A stretch of DNA of 64,000 nucleotides from an uncultured Bacteroidales bacterium. GTDB lineage: Bacteria > Bacteroidota > Bacteroidia > Bacteroidales > Muribaculaceae. Below are positions 35,748 through 44,883 of this stretch, one piece after another. How positions within the stretch are numbered: the stretch's first letter is position 1; every line of letters starts with the position of its first letter. The DNA is taken from assembly GCA_902793405.1 (NCBI GenBank), contig CADBDH010000002.1, forward strand, positions 1 through 64,000, in the 5' to 3' direction. The notes under the pieces were generated by a model. That model was not told the DNA's origin. It did no database searches and worked only from the letters and a program-made list of their open reading frames with translations. The translations under genes were made by a program, and so were the position numbers.

Positions 35748-36524
35748 ATGATTCCTAAAATTATACATTATACTTGGTTTAGTGGAGACCCTTATCCAGA
35801 GTTGATTCAAGAGTGTATCGATTCATGGAAGAAATGGATGCCTGATTACGATTTCAGACTCTGGGACATGGCTTCAGTACAAGATATTGATTCCGTCTTT
35901 CTAAAAGAGGCTTTGAAAGAACGGAAATGGGCTTTTGCTGCTGACGTCGTTAGACTATACGCTGTGTATCATTATGGGGGCATATATCTGGATACAGATG
36001 TAATGGTATATAGCAGCTTTGACTCTCTTTTAAGCCATCAGGCTTTCATCGGTCGCGAAAACTCTATCCACGTTCATGGTAGTTCAACAGATGTTTATCT
36101 CTCCTCACATTGTTTTGGAGCAGAGAAAGGTCATCCATTTATTAGTAGGTGTCTTAGTTATTATGATGGGAGACATTTTATTACATCTGAAGATAAATCG
36201 TTGCCTATGTCGCTGAAATACGATACTACGTTATTGCCATTCATTCAGAGTGAATTAGCATCTCAGATCGGATATGATAGTTCTGTATTGATGAATAAAA
36301 TGCAAATATGTAAAGATGGTTTAGTTATACTTCCATCTGAATTCTTTGATTGTGTGTCTCCACGGGACAATTCCTTCTGTTGTCATTTTGCAATGGGTAG
36401 TTGGCGAGAAAGATCACGAAATGATATTCAATACACAATAGCGTATAAAATACGATGGAGAATTGAATATGTTGTGCGCAATATTTTGAATAGATTTGGT
36501 TATTTAATGATTCGGAAAAGATAA
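35748..36524 (+). CDS. DxD-type capsular glycosyltransferase (Gly_transf_sug) A
   Basis: 258 residues. MIPKIIHYTWFSGDPYPELI is the hallmark start of the TcdA/OCH1-like sugar transferase group (GT32-like), and HYGGIYLDTDVMVY carries the DxD metal-binding motif. The active part ends near residue 200 and a basic tail follows, perhaps for membrane contact. A related protein with the same start lies at 46110-46862. Sugar specificity is unknown. Confidence 0.88.
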   Translation: MIPKIIHYTWFSGDPYPELIQECIDSWKKWMPDYDFRLWDMASVQDIDSVFLKEALKERKWAFAADVVRLYAVYHYGGIYLDTDVMVYSSFDSLLSHQAFIGRENSIHVHGSSTDVYLSSHCFGAEKGHPFISRCLSYYDGRHFITSEDKSLPMSLKYDTTLLPFIQSELASQIGYDSSVLMNKMQICKDGLVILPSEFFDCVSPRDNSFCCHFAMGSWRERSRNDIQYTIAYKIRWRIEYVVRNILNRFGYLMIRKR

Positions 36525-36638
36525 AGAGAGTGTGTTTATGATAATAGTGTTACTTTTTACTATTGCCAACGAGTAACATGGAAACAGAATCAAGTGTTTT
36601 TGTCTTTTGTTTAGTATAACAGTAATGACAAAATACCG

Positions 36639-37793
36639 ATGAAAAGGAGATTGCTGTTAATTATTGATTCACTGGGAGGTGGGGGCGCAGAGAAGAGTCT
36701 TATCTCACTCTTGCCACTGATTGATTATGCTCGATATGATGTAGATTTGATCATTTTTAAGCATGGCGGCGTGTACGAGAAATATGTTCCTAAGGAAGTA
36801 AAGATTGTTGACTATGATTTATATGAATCCAATCTTTTGGGAAAAATGAAAGAACTTTTCTGCCATGCTTTGTTGTCCCCACAACTGCGTTTGAATAAGA
36901 AACGTCATGGTGCTGAGATTCATTGGCGTACCATGCATGGCATGTACCACAGCTCTCCTGGTGTTTATGATGTTGCGATTGCATATCAGCAGGGCGTTCC
37001 CACTTTCTTTCTGGCAACGAAAGTAAATGCGAAGAAAAAAATAGCTTGGATCAATGCTGATGTTTTTGCTGCAGGGTATGATTTGGAGTATTGCCAGCGG
37101 TTTTATGAACAGATGGATTTCATTGTTGCCGTTTCTAATAAACTCCAGAATCTGCTTTGTACCAAGGCTACGTGGATGAGGGATAGACTAACTTGCATCT
37201 ATGACATCATTAATCCTGATGTGATATGCCGTCTTGCAGGCAAAGCTGTCCACGACATGATTGTTGCAAGAGGGGAAGTATCTATTGTTACGGTGGGACG
37301 ACTCACGAGACCTAAGAACTATCTTCTCGCTGTAGATGCCGCAAAAATACTTAAAGATAAAGGCTTGGAATTCAAATGGTTTTTTGTTGGCGAAGGAGAA
37401 ATGCGTAAGTCGATTGAATCCAAGATATCTGAAAAGGGCTTAAATAATCAAGTCTTATTATTGGGATTTAAAGAGAATCCATATCCATATATGGCTAAAG
37501 CAGATGTGTATGTTCAGACATCTAGTTTTGAGGGCTTTGGACTGACAATTGCTGAGGCCAAGATTCTTCATAGACCTGTTGTAAGTACTGATTTTGATAT
37601 CGTTCATGATCAGATCATAGATGGTCAAAATGGATTGATTGCCCAGATGACTCCCGAGAGCGTCTCTGAAAAGATACAGGAATTATTAGACAATGAGTCG
37701 TTGAAAAACCAGATAATAAAGAATCTGGAAAAGGAGAGTAATATGACATCATCAACTGAGATTCAGAAGTTTAACAAGCTGATTGAAGTTTAA
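36639..37793 (+). CDS. Family 4 glycosyltransferase A
   Basis: A retaining GT-B glycosyltransferase of 384 residues. The N-terminal domain has the glycine-rich SLGGGGAEKSLISLLPLI. The C-terminal donor domain has VTVGRLTRPKNYLLAVDAA and the E-x7-E type motif EGFGLTIAEAKIL. A 114-base gap precedes it and the next gene follows directly. Its role is elongation of the repeat unit; the donor sugar is unknown. Confidence 0.92.
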   Translation: MKRRLLLIIDSLGGGGAEKSLISLLPLIDYARYDVDLIIFKHGGVYEKYVPKEVKIVDYDLYESNLLGKMKELFCHALLSPQLRLNKKRHGAEIHWRTMHGMYHSSPGVYDVAIAYQQGVPTFFLATKVNAKKKIAWINADVFAAGYDLEYCQRFYEQMDFIVAVSNKLQNLLCTKATWMRDRLTCIYDIINPDVICRLAGKAVHDMIVARGEVSIVTVGRLTRPKNYLLAVDAAKILKDKGLEFKWFFVGEGEMRKSIESKISEKGLNNQVLLLGFKENPYPYMAKADVYVQTSSFEGFGLTIAEAKILHRPVVSTDFDIVHDQIIDGQNGLIAQMTPESVSEKIQELLDNESLKNQIIKNLEKESNMTSSTEIQKFNKLIEV

Positions 37794-37794
37794 G

Positions 37795-38943
37795 ATGAAG
37801 ATTCGGACGATTACTTGTCATCATTCGTTTAATCATGGAGCCATGCTGCAGGCATTTGCTCTAGTGAAGTATTTGCAGTCACAGGGGCATGATGTTGAGG
37901 TGATTGACTATAGACCTGATTATATGCCAGGTCATAAGGTTGATCCTGGATTTGTTTCTGTGGGTTTTTTTAGCATATTCGGCATACGTCATCTGTACGG
38001 ATGGTATAAAAAAATGCAGGCCCCCAAGAGGAAGGATGAATATGAATTGGAACAGGCTCGTCGAGATGCTTTTGAACTGTTTTTCAACAAGTACATTCCA
38101 GTGACCCAAAAGCAATATACTTCTATCAGGCAGTTGAGGGCGAATCCACCTGAAGCAGATTTATATATAGCAGGCAGTGATCAAATTTGGAATACCAACT
38201 TAAAGAATGGTAGAGATGCTGCTTTCTATCTGGATTTTGGCACACCGAGACGCAAAATCAGCTATGCAGCAAGCTTTGCTACTCAGAATTTGAAAAAAGG
38301 ATATACGGGTATTGTTCGTCGCCGATTAGCTCGTTTTGATGCTATCAGTTTAAGGGAACGGACTGGTTTGAGCCTTCTGAAATCTTTGGGTTATGATGGT
38401 ATTGAAGTGGTTGATCCCGTTTTTTTATTGGAACGACAGGTGTGGGATGATGTTCTCAATGCCGACGGGAGCGAGTTCCAGGGTGAAAACGAAGATTATA
38501 TCCTAACTTATGATTTTGAGTTAAGACAAAGTATCATTGAACCCATCGCATTACGTCTGGCTACTCTCTTGAAGTGCAGGATTTATTCTGTTAGCCCAAT
38601 AAATCGGGAATATGCTGAAAAATCTTTTGTTTGCTGTAGTCCATTAAAATTTGTCTCGTTAATCAAGCATGCTCGATGTATTATTAGCAATTCTTTTCAT
38701 GGAACTGCATTTTCGATGATTTATGGGAAAGACTTTTTTGTAGTCAAACGAAAGGATGGCCTTAACTCAAGGATGCAAGATTTACTTAACTACTATGGTC
38801 TTAATGAAAGACTGATTGATGAAACTATTGATCAGTCTGTTTTATTAAGCAAGATTGATTACAAGCCGGTTGTGGCATTGTTGTCACAAGATATCGTTAA
38901 ATCAAAATCGTATCTACAATACCAGATAGATGCTGTAGAATAA
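37795..38943 (+). CDS. Polysaccharide pyruvyltransferase
   Basis: It adds a pyruvate ketal from phosphoenolpyruvate to a sugar of the glycan, giving negative charge. 382 residues from the ATG at 37795; a TTG at 37783 would overlap the previous gene. Family motifs are CHHSFNHGAMLQAFAL at the start, YIAGSDQIWNTN near 130, and SNSFHGTAFSMIYGKDFF in the C-terminal domain. It is directly downstream of a GT4 gene, so the pyruvylated sugar may be the one that enzyme adds. Confidence 0.9.
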   Translation: MKIRTITCHHSFNHGAMLQAFALVKYLQSQGHDVEVIDYRPDYMPGHKVDPGFVSVGFFSIFGIRHLYGWYKKMQAPKRKDEYELEQARRDAFELFFNKYIPVTQKQYTSIRQLRANPPEADLYIAGSDQIWNTNLKNGRDAAFYLDFGTPRRKISYAASFATQNLKKGYTGIVRRRLARFDAISLRERTGLSLLKSLGYDGIEVVDPVFLLERQVWDDVLNADGSEFQGENEDYILTYDFELRQSIIEPIALRLATLLKCRIYSVSPINREYAEKSFVCCSPLKFVSLIKHARCIISNSFHGTAFSMIYGKDFFVVKRKDGLNSRMQDLLNYYGLNERLIDETIDQSVLLSKIDYKPVVALLSQDIVKSKSYLQYQIDAVE

Positions 38944-38977
38944 TCGTTTGAAAACCAGATGTTGCTCGTTTTGACTG

Positions 38978-40504
38978 ATGGATGGCGGTAACCGGCGGAT
39001 AGCGAAGAATGCGGTGATGCTTTATGTCCGCATGTTCTTTACCATGATTGTGGGGTTGTATACCTCGCGGGTGGTGTTGAATGTGCTTGGCGTTGAAGAT
39101 TACGGTACTTATGGCGTCGTCGGGGGTATCGTGGCCATGATAGGTTTCATTAACAGCTCGATGAGTGGTGCGACAAGCCGTTTCTTGACGTTTGAATTGG
39201 GTAAAGGAAATGAAAAACGTTTGGCTGATACTTTTTCCAGCGCATTGATTATTCACATTGGCATAGCTTTACTGGTTTTGTTCCTTGCCGAAACGGTTGG
39301 CTTGTGGTTCTTGAACAACAAATTGGTCATTCCTGCCGGACGTATGCCGGCAGCCCAGTGGGTCTATCAGTTGAGCATTGCGAGTGCTATGTTGTGGATT
39401 ACTCAGGCTCCATACAATGCTACCATTATAGCCCATGAGAGGATGGACGTGTATGCCTATGTCGAGATTCTCAATGTGTCGCTGAAGCTATTGATTGTCT
39501 ATCTGTTGTCGATTGGAAACTTTGACAAACTTATCTTATATGCCTTCTTGGTCTTTATTGTCAGTGTATTGATCAGGATGATATACCGCATCTATTGCGT
39601 CCGGCATTTTGAGGAGTCCCATCTTCATTGGGTATGGGACAAGTCAATATTGAAACCAATGTTGGTTTATAGTGGTTGGAATTTCTATGGCGCTTTATGC
39701 CTGACCACACGTCAACAGGGTACAAATTTCTTGATCAACATCTTCTTTGGCGTGATATTTAATGCCGCATCAAGTTTGGCGACAACAATTCAAGGCGTCG
39801 TGAAAGGTTTCACTTACAGTTCTACTATGGCATTCAGGCCACCAATCATCAAGGCCTATGCTCAAGGAAGCCTTCAAGAAATGAAGCGCCTCATGAAATC
39901 GGCCATGTCACTGGCAATTTTCCTGTCGCTGCTGATTTCTTTACCGCTCTATATCGAAATTGATTATGTGATGGACTTGTGGCTCGTAAATACTCCTGTG
40001 ATGGCTGTGGAGTTTGTAAGGCTGTTGATTGTGTCGGGCTTTTTCGCACTTATCACCTTGATCTTCACCATCGGTATCGAGGCCACCGGATATAACCGCC
40101 AGATGAACATTTACACTGGGTCTATTTTCATGTTGACCATACCTGTCATGTATATCTTCTTTAAACTTGGATTTGGAGTATTGTATTCCTACTACTGCAT
40201 TTTAGGAGCTAATATTGTGATATTCCTGTCCAATATGGTGATATGCAAGCATTTGGTGTCATCTCTGAGCCTGACAGACTATATGTGGTTATTCGTGAAG
40301 AGTGCTTTAGTGATTGTCGTGTCTGTACTGCCGGCCATTTATATTGTGCGGCATTATGATGCGAGCTTTGTGAGGCTCATTGTGAATACGGCTATCATTT
40401 TGTGCTTGTGTTCAGCACTATCATACTGGCTGATACTGGACGTTTCTGCAAGATCATTTGTGCGACAGAAAGTACTTTCGGTGATCAAGAAAATTCACAA
40501 ATGA
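38978..40504 (+). CDS. Polysaccharide flippase 2 (MOP family)
   Basis: The second multi-pass transporter of the locus, 508 residues with 12-14 helices. The start RRIAKNAVMLYVRMFFTMIV and SRVVLNVLGVEDYGTYGVVG are typical of Bacteroidetes Wzx-like proteins of the PST group. It is clearly different from the flippase at 32191. One may flip the main repeat unit and the other a modified or second glycan, or the locus may be a composite of two. Confidence 0.91.
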   Translation: MDGGNRRIAKNAVMLYVRMFFTMIVGLYTSRVVLNVLGVEDYGTYGVVGGIVAMIGFINSSMSGATSRFLTFELGKGNEKRLADTFSSALIIHIGIALLVLFLAETVGLWFLNNKLVIPAGRMPAAQWVYQLSIASAMLWITQAPYNATIIAHERMDVYAYVEILNVSLKLLIVYLLSIGNFDKLILYAFLVFIVSVLIRMIYRIYCVRHFEESHLHWVWDKSILKPMLVYSGWNFYGALCLTTRQQGTNFLINIFFGVIFNAASSLATTIQGVVKGFTYSSTMAFRPPIIKAYAQGSLQEMKRLMKSAMSLAIFLSLLISLPLYIEIDYVMDLWLVNTPVMAVEFVRLLIVSGFFALITLIFTIGIEATGYNRQMNIYTGSIFMLTIPVMYIFFKLGFGVLYSYYCILGANIVIFLSNMVICKHLVSSLSLTDYMWLFVKSALVIVVSVLPAIYIVRHYDASFVRLIVNTAIILCLCSALSYWLILDVSARSFVRQKVLSVIKKIHK

Positions 40505-40531
40505 TCATAATCAGCTTTATGTTCATCGGAG

Positions 40532-41503
40532 ATGCCTAAGATTTCAGTTATCATCCCAGTCTACAACACAGAGAGTTATATCACGCGAGTAATCGAGAGC
40601 GTGATAGCACAAACGTTTATTGACTATGAGCTAATACTTGTCGATGATGGTTCGACAGACGCAAGCGGAGAGATTTGTGACCGATTTGCGGCCAAGTATA
40701 GCCGTTGGGTGCGTGTGGAGCACACCGAAAATCACGGTGTGAGCGCTGCCCGTAACAATGGCATCGACTTGGCGACGGGAGAGTGGATTACCTTTATTGA
40801 TTCGGATGATTACATCTTGCCTCAGTATCTGCAGAATCTCTATAACAACGCCGAAAAGTACAACAGTGATTTTGTCATGACAGGCATTGTGCGTCGGTAT
40901 GAGGAAAAGCCGATTGAAGATGTTGTGCGTGAATGGCCTGAATGTGTTGTTACCCGAGACGAAATTGAGAAGTTCTATGAACAAGAGATCATGCAGTATC
41001 AAAAAGGACCTGTCATCAAATTGTTCAAGCGTGAGATCCTCAACAACCATGGCATACGCTTTGATGAGCGCTTGAGCCGAGGTGAAGATGCCTTGTTTGT
41101 CTATACCTATCTGCTTCATTGTCAAATAATAAGTGTAGCATCAGGTGCTTATTATGTGTATTGCTTGAGAGATGGTTCTCTCATGTCACAAATTATGGCA
41201 CCATTCCAAACCGAGCTTTACGGATATGAGCGTATGAAGACGGTATTGCTCAATTTGACCGAAATAAGTCATCCTTATCCTCGGCATTATCTGGTCTATT
41301 GGTTCGATCGAGTGATTAACTCGATTTACAGCATTGGCAATAGCTATGGTTTTAGCGATCGGCTGAAATTCTTGAAGCAGCTGGACTTCAGCTATTACGA
41401 GAAGTGGAAAGAGCCCGTGTCATGGAAGGATAGCGTCAACAAACATCTATTGTGTGGCAGGCATTTCCTGTTATATGACGTACTGTCCAAATTATTGAAA
41501 TAA
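40532..41503 (+). CDS. Family 2 glycosyltransferase B
   Basis: 323 residues. PKISVIIPVYNTESYITRVI and LILVDDGSTDASGEI give the nucleotide-binding site, WITFIDSDDYI the DxD motif, and RLSRGEDALFVYTYLL the ED-type acceptor-side motif. A complete GT-A domain with a helical C-terminal part. It ends two bases before the next GT2 gene and the two probably act in sequence. Confidence 0.92.
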   Translation: MPKISVIIPVYNTESYITRVIESVIAQTFIDYELILVDDGSTDASGEICDRFAAKYSRWVRVEHTENHGVSAARNNGIDLATGEWITFIDSDDYILPQYLQNLYNNAEKYNSDFVMTGIVRRYEEKPIEDVVREWPECVVTRDEIEKFYEQEIMQYQKGPVIKLFKREILNNHGIRFDERLSRGEDALFVYTYLLHCQIISVASGAYYVYCLRDGSLMSQIMAPFQTELYGYERMKTVLLNLTEISHPYPRHYLVYWFDRVINSIYSIGNSYGFSDRLKFLKQLDFSYYEKWKEPVSWKDSVNKHLLCGRHFLLYDVLSKLLK

Positions 41504-41505
41504 CG

Positions 41506-42486
41506 ATGTCAGTCAGCCTGTCAGTCATCATACCTGTTTATAACGTTGAGCAGTATTTGCGCCAATGCCTTGATAGTTTGGGAGTATTGGGAAGTGAAGA
41601 TGTTGAGATTCTACTCGTTAATGATGGCAGCACCGATGGCAGCAGGGGCATTTGTAAGGAGTATCAGGAGCGATTCAGTAACATCGTCGTAATCGATAAG
41701 GAAAACGGTGGCCTGAGTGATGCGCGCAATAAGGGTACAGAAGTGGCTAAGGGTGACTATATCTGTTATGTGGACAGTGATGACTGGATGGAACCAGACG
41801 CTATCGATGTGCTGTATCATTTCGCCGTTGATCACAACTGTGATGTGGTAGAGGGCAGTTATTATTATGCTTTCGATGATCATCTAGAGCACAACGACCG
41901 CTATTTCAAAGCAAATGATGAGCCTTTTGTTTTGACTAGATATGAGGCGATGAGAGAGTTGGTCAAGAACCTATATGTGAAAAACTTTGCATGGGGTAAG
42001 GTTTATAAAACCTCGATAGTTAAGTCACATCCATTCCCTTTTGGTAAGTATTTCGAGGATAGCTATTGGCAGCATCTGATAATCCATGATTGTAATCGCT
42101 ATGGCGTGATACCCAGGCCCTTGTATTATTATCGGCAACGTGCCAACAGCATATCCAATGAGCTTGGCATGAGATATCTTGATTTGAATCAAGGGTTGGA
42201 ATCGAGACTGTTGTTTATCAGGGACCATTATCCTGATTTGACCTCATTGGCTGCCGATCATCTGTGGAAGAATTGTTTCGAGATGCGTGGGCGAGGAAAA
42301 GAGATGAATGCGTTATTCAAGAGAATCAATAACGCCTATTCCGATCTTTTCAGCGCTGAATTAAAGCAGACGTTGACTTTCCGGTTGGCTGACAGGAATT
42401 CAATATGGTTGCCTATTTATCTCTTTTGTCAGCGGGTAAATAAGTTCATTCATAGGAGGCCCTTGAAACGCATCAAGGCACAATAA
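41506..42486 (+). CDS. Family 2 glycosyltransferase C
   Basis: 326 residues. LSVIIPVYNVEQYLRQCLDS and ILLVNDGSTDGSRGICKEY form the donor site, YICYVDSDDWMEPD the DxD site. It shares one base with the following gene (TAATG), so the two are tightly coupled. Substrates are unknown. Confidence 0.92.
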   Translation: MSVSLSVIIPVYNVEQYLRQCLDSLGVLGSEDVEILLVNDGSTDGSRGICKEYQERFSNIVVIDKENGGLSDARNKGTEVAKGDYICYVDSDDWMEPDAIDVLYHFAVDHNCDVVEGSYYYAFDDHLEHNDRYFKANDEPFVLTRYEAMRELVKNLYVKNFAWGKVYKTSIVKSHPFPFGKYFEDSYWQHLIIHDCNRYGVIPRPLYYYRQRANSISNELGMRYLDLNQGLESRLLFIRDHYPDLTSLAADHLWKNCFEMRGRGKEMNALFKRINNAYSDLFSAELKQTLTFRLADRNSIWLPIYLFCQRVNKFIHRRPLKRIKAQ

Positions 42487-43187
42487 TGAGATTCAGTTTC
42501 ACTAGCATAGTAGAATTTTTCCAGGCATTGAATAATGCAGGAATCAGTTATCTGGTACTGCGTAATTATGAGAATCTATTGGAGCCAGAAATGTATCTTG
42601 GTGGTCATGGGGACATCGACTTGCTTTGTGATGATTCGCAGGCGATAGTACACCTGATTGATGCAAAACCGTTAACGCGAGACAGACGCAATTTGCGAGG
42701 CGATGGAATCCATTATTCAATAGAAGTTGACGGGCATTCAGTACAACTTGATTTGCGCCAGGTAGGTGATGGATACTATTGCCGGCAGTGGGAAAAAGAG
42801 TTGCTGGAACGAAGGGTTAAACATGATTGTTTCTATGTGATGAGTAATGAGGATTATTTCTATACTCTTACATATCATGCAATATTACAAAAACGCTCCT
42901 TGAGCGAAGAGTATCGTTCTCGACTCGTTGAGATGGCGAGACAACTAGAGTTGGCCGTTGATGAACCTAGCGAAGGAGGGTTGCTCAAGCTTTTGGAGAG
43001 CCACATGAGGACTCATGGTTATCGTTATTCATACTCTCAAGATCATATGGTGCCAAACCGATTTAATCTTGTGGATGAAAAACTTATAGATAAAGATAGA
43101 GGGCTCCAGTTGCGCCATCTTGGATTTGACTTTATGGTCAATACTATAGAGTGGCTAGTGAAGATCAAACACATTTTTACTCGATAA
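42486..43187 (+). CDS. Nucleotidyltransferase-like protein of unknown function
   Basis: 233 residues, no firm family assignment. Near residue 40 the segment GGHGDIDLLCDD looks like the GD-x-D site of the minimal nucleotidyltransferase fold, and VQLDLRQVGDGYY could supply the third acidic residue. The rest is mostly helical. It is coupled to the GT2 gene before it and is six bases from the next gene, also of unknown function, so these two may work as a pair. Adding a nucleotide or phospho group to a sugar or lipid intermediate is possible but unproven. Confidence 0.6.
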   Translation: MRFSFTSIVEFFQALNNAGISYLVLRNYENLLEPEMYLGGHGDIDLLCDDSQAIVHLIDAKPLTRDRRNLRGDGIHYSIEVDGHSVQLDLRQVGDGYYCRQWEKELLERRVKHDCFYVMSNEDYFYTLTYHAILQKRSLSEEYRSRLVEMARQLELAVDEPSEGGLLKLLESHMRTHGYRYSYSQDHMVPNRFNLVDEKLIDKDRGLQLRHLGFDFMVNTIEWLVKIKHIFTR

Positions 43188-43192
43188 AACAG

Positions 43193-44248
43193 ATGGATTT
43201 CAATCTGCTACAGAAACATACTGTAGATGTTTATCATTTAAGGAACCACGAGTGCCGAGTAATTGAGCAGTTTCCTGCCCGTTCATTACTCAAGCCCCAA
43301 CGCTTTGATTTGTTTGCCAAACTGTATTACATTGGCAATGTCATGACAAATAGGGATAACGCGATGAGGGTTTATGGCGAGCACATCAAGGCATTTAACC
43401 CTGATGGTCGTGAACCAGGCAGAGAGGACAAGGACGGCATAAACGATTTTGTTTCAGCCTTTGACCAGATTATCTCCCACTTCAAGGAGCATGACTTCGA
43501 CGACGAGATATCGGTTGTCCCTGTTGATCGGAATGGCGTGATTCTTGATGGTGCACACCGCATTGCCGCCCTGGCCTATTTTGGAAAGACTGTTACTATA
43601 GCAAGGTTTGATGGCGTCGAAGCAAAATGTGATTTTGATTACACATACTTCAAAAATCGTGGTCTTGCCTGGGAAGTCGCTGATACCATAGCTTTGGAGA
43701 TGGTCAAGTGGATAGACGAATTACTTGTGGCGTGCTTATGGCCTTCAACAGATGCAAAACAAAAGCAGATTGTTGTTGAAATGCTTGGTAGCCAACATCA
43801 GATTGCATACCGCAAGGACATCAAGTGTGACCTGCATTCATTGGCAAACTTTGTTGGATACATCTACAGGAGACAAGAATGGACGCAAAATCCTGACTAC
43901 GTTTTGGACAAAGCTTCAAGAGTTTATGGGAAATCATCACTTTCTCTTGTGATGTTTGCATCTGAAAACTCATTGGATGCGGTTTTGAGGGAGAAGAATG
44001 GAATCCGTCAATTGCTGGGCAAAGGTAAGGACTCATTGCATATTGCTGACGATCATGAGGAGACATTAGATATTGCAGCAGTTACCCTAGACAAGATTCG
44101 GCAAAATCAGTGGATGGCGAGCCCGACACTTAACCTTGTTAATAAACTTTCTGATCAGTTGAAAGAACGTTGGTTGATTTTCAAGAAAGTGCAATGGATT
44201 GCATTTAAGGTTCGTGTGTATAACATGCTAAGACGTTTCAGATCATGA
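43193..44248 (+). CDS. ParB-like domain protein of unknown function
   Basis: 351 residues from the ATG at 43193; an upstream GTG at 43151 would overlap the previous gene by 37 bases. Residues 117-126 (ILDGAHRIAA) resemble the GxHR core of the ParB/sulfiredoxin fold, a nucleotide-binding fold that in some members acts as a kinase. The C-terminal third contains LGKGKDSLHIADDHEETLDI, a conserved-looking acidic/His stretch I cannot assign. The protein overlaps the next gene by four bases (ATGA). Its place among glycosyltransferases suggests glycan phosphorylation or another tailoring step, but this is only a guess. Confidence 0.55.
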   Translation: MDFNLLQKHTVDVYHLRNHECRVIEQFPARSLLKPQRFDLFAKLYYIGNVMTNRDNAMRVYGEHIKAFNPDGREPGREDKDGINDFVSAFDQIISHFKEHDFDDEISVVPVDRNGVILDGAHRIAALAYFGKTVTIARFDGVEAKCDFDYTYFKNRGLAWEVADTIALEMVKWIDELLVACLWPSTDAKQKQIVVEMLGSQHQIAYRKDIKCDLHSLANFVGYIYRRQEWTQNPDYVLDKASRVYGKSSLSLVMFASENSLDAVLREKNGIRQLLGKGKDSLHIADDHEETLDIAAVTLDKIRQNQWMASPTLNLVNKLSDQLKERWLIFKKVQWIAFKVRVYNMLRRFRS

Positions 44249-44862
44249 TTTATCCGGCATTCATTCGTGGCTTATACAGATGGTTGCGACCAACGATCAT
44301 CAATGGTAAGAATAATGTAGTGGTGATAAAATCTAAGCGACATCATTTCCTTGTTCGAATTGATGGGAATAACAATTCTATCAATATCGGAGAAGGAAGC
44401 CGTTTGAAGAATACTCAAATTTTGATTTCGGGCGACAATAATCACATTATTGCTGAGGACGGCTCCAAACTGGACGGCCCCTGTAAGATCACACTTGAAG
44501 GAAATTCAACACTTTACATTGGGCGCAACAGTGGTATCCGAGGTGTCACATTTGTGGCAAAGGATGCAAATATCACAGTGGGTCGAAATTGCATGTTCAG
44601 CTATGATGTGATAGTGCGCAATAACGATTCCCATAAAGTGTTGGATCAAGACGGCAATGTTACTAATAAAGCTCGGGATGTTGTCATCGGTGACCATGTT
44701 TGGCTTTGTGAGCGATCTACTATTCTTAAGGGGGTTACCATTGGAAACGACTCGGTCATTGCTTATGGAGCGATTGTTACTAAAGATTGCCCCAAGAACT
44801 CGATAATGGCTGGGAACCCCGCGCGTGTCGTGAAGCATGACATTAACTGGTTGAATAAATAA
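44245..44862 (+). CDS. Left-handed beta-helix acyltransferase (hexapeptide family)
   Basis: 205 residues. The middle and end show hexapeptide repeats (for example ITVGRNCMFSYDV, VIGDHVWLCERSTIL, VTIGNDSVIAYGAIV) and the usual PKNSIMAGNPARVVK end. It resembles the WbbJ/maltose-acetyltransferase group, which O-acetylates sugars from acetyl-CoA. The atypical first 80 residues, rich in Asn, form a beta-helix-like lead-in. It is coupled to the ParB-like gene. Confidence 0.88.
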   Translation: MIYPAFIRGLYRWLRPTIINGKNNVVVIKSKRHHFLVRIDGNNNSINIGEGSRLKNTQILISGDNNHIIAEDGSKLDGPCKITLEGNSTLYIGRNSGIRGVTFVAKDANITVGRNCMFSYDVIVRNNDSHKVLDQDGNVTNKARDVVIGDHVWLCERSTILKGVTIGNDSVIAYGAIVTKDCPKNSIMAGNPARVVKHDINWLNK

Positions 44863-44883
44863 CTCAATAAAGTATTTGGGAGT

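Noticed and set aside
36543-36564. 6-bp A/T-rich hairpin in the gap before the GT4 gene at 36639
   Set aside because: Too weak, no T tract, and expected by chance in A+T-rich DNA.
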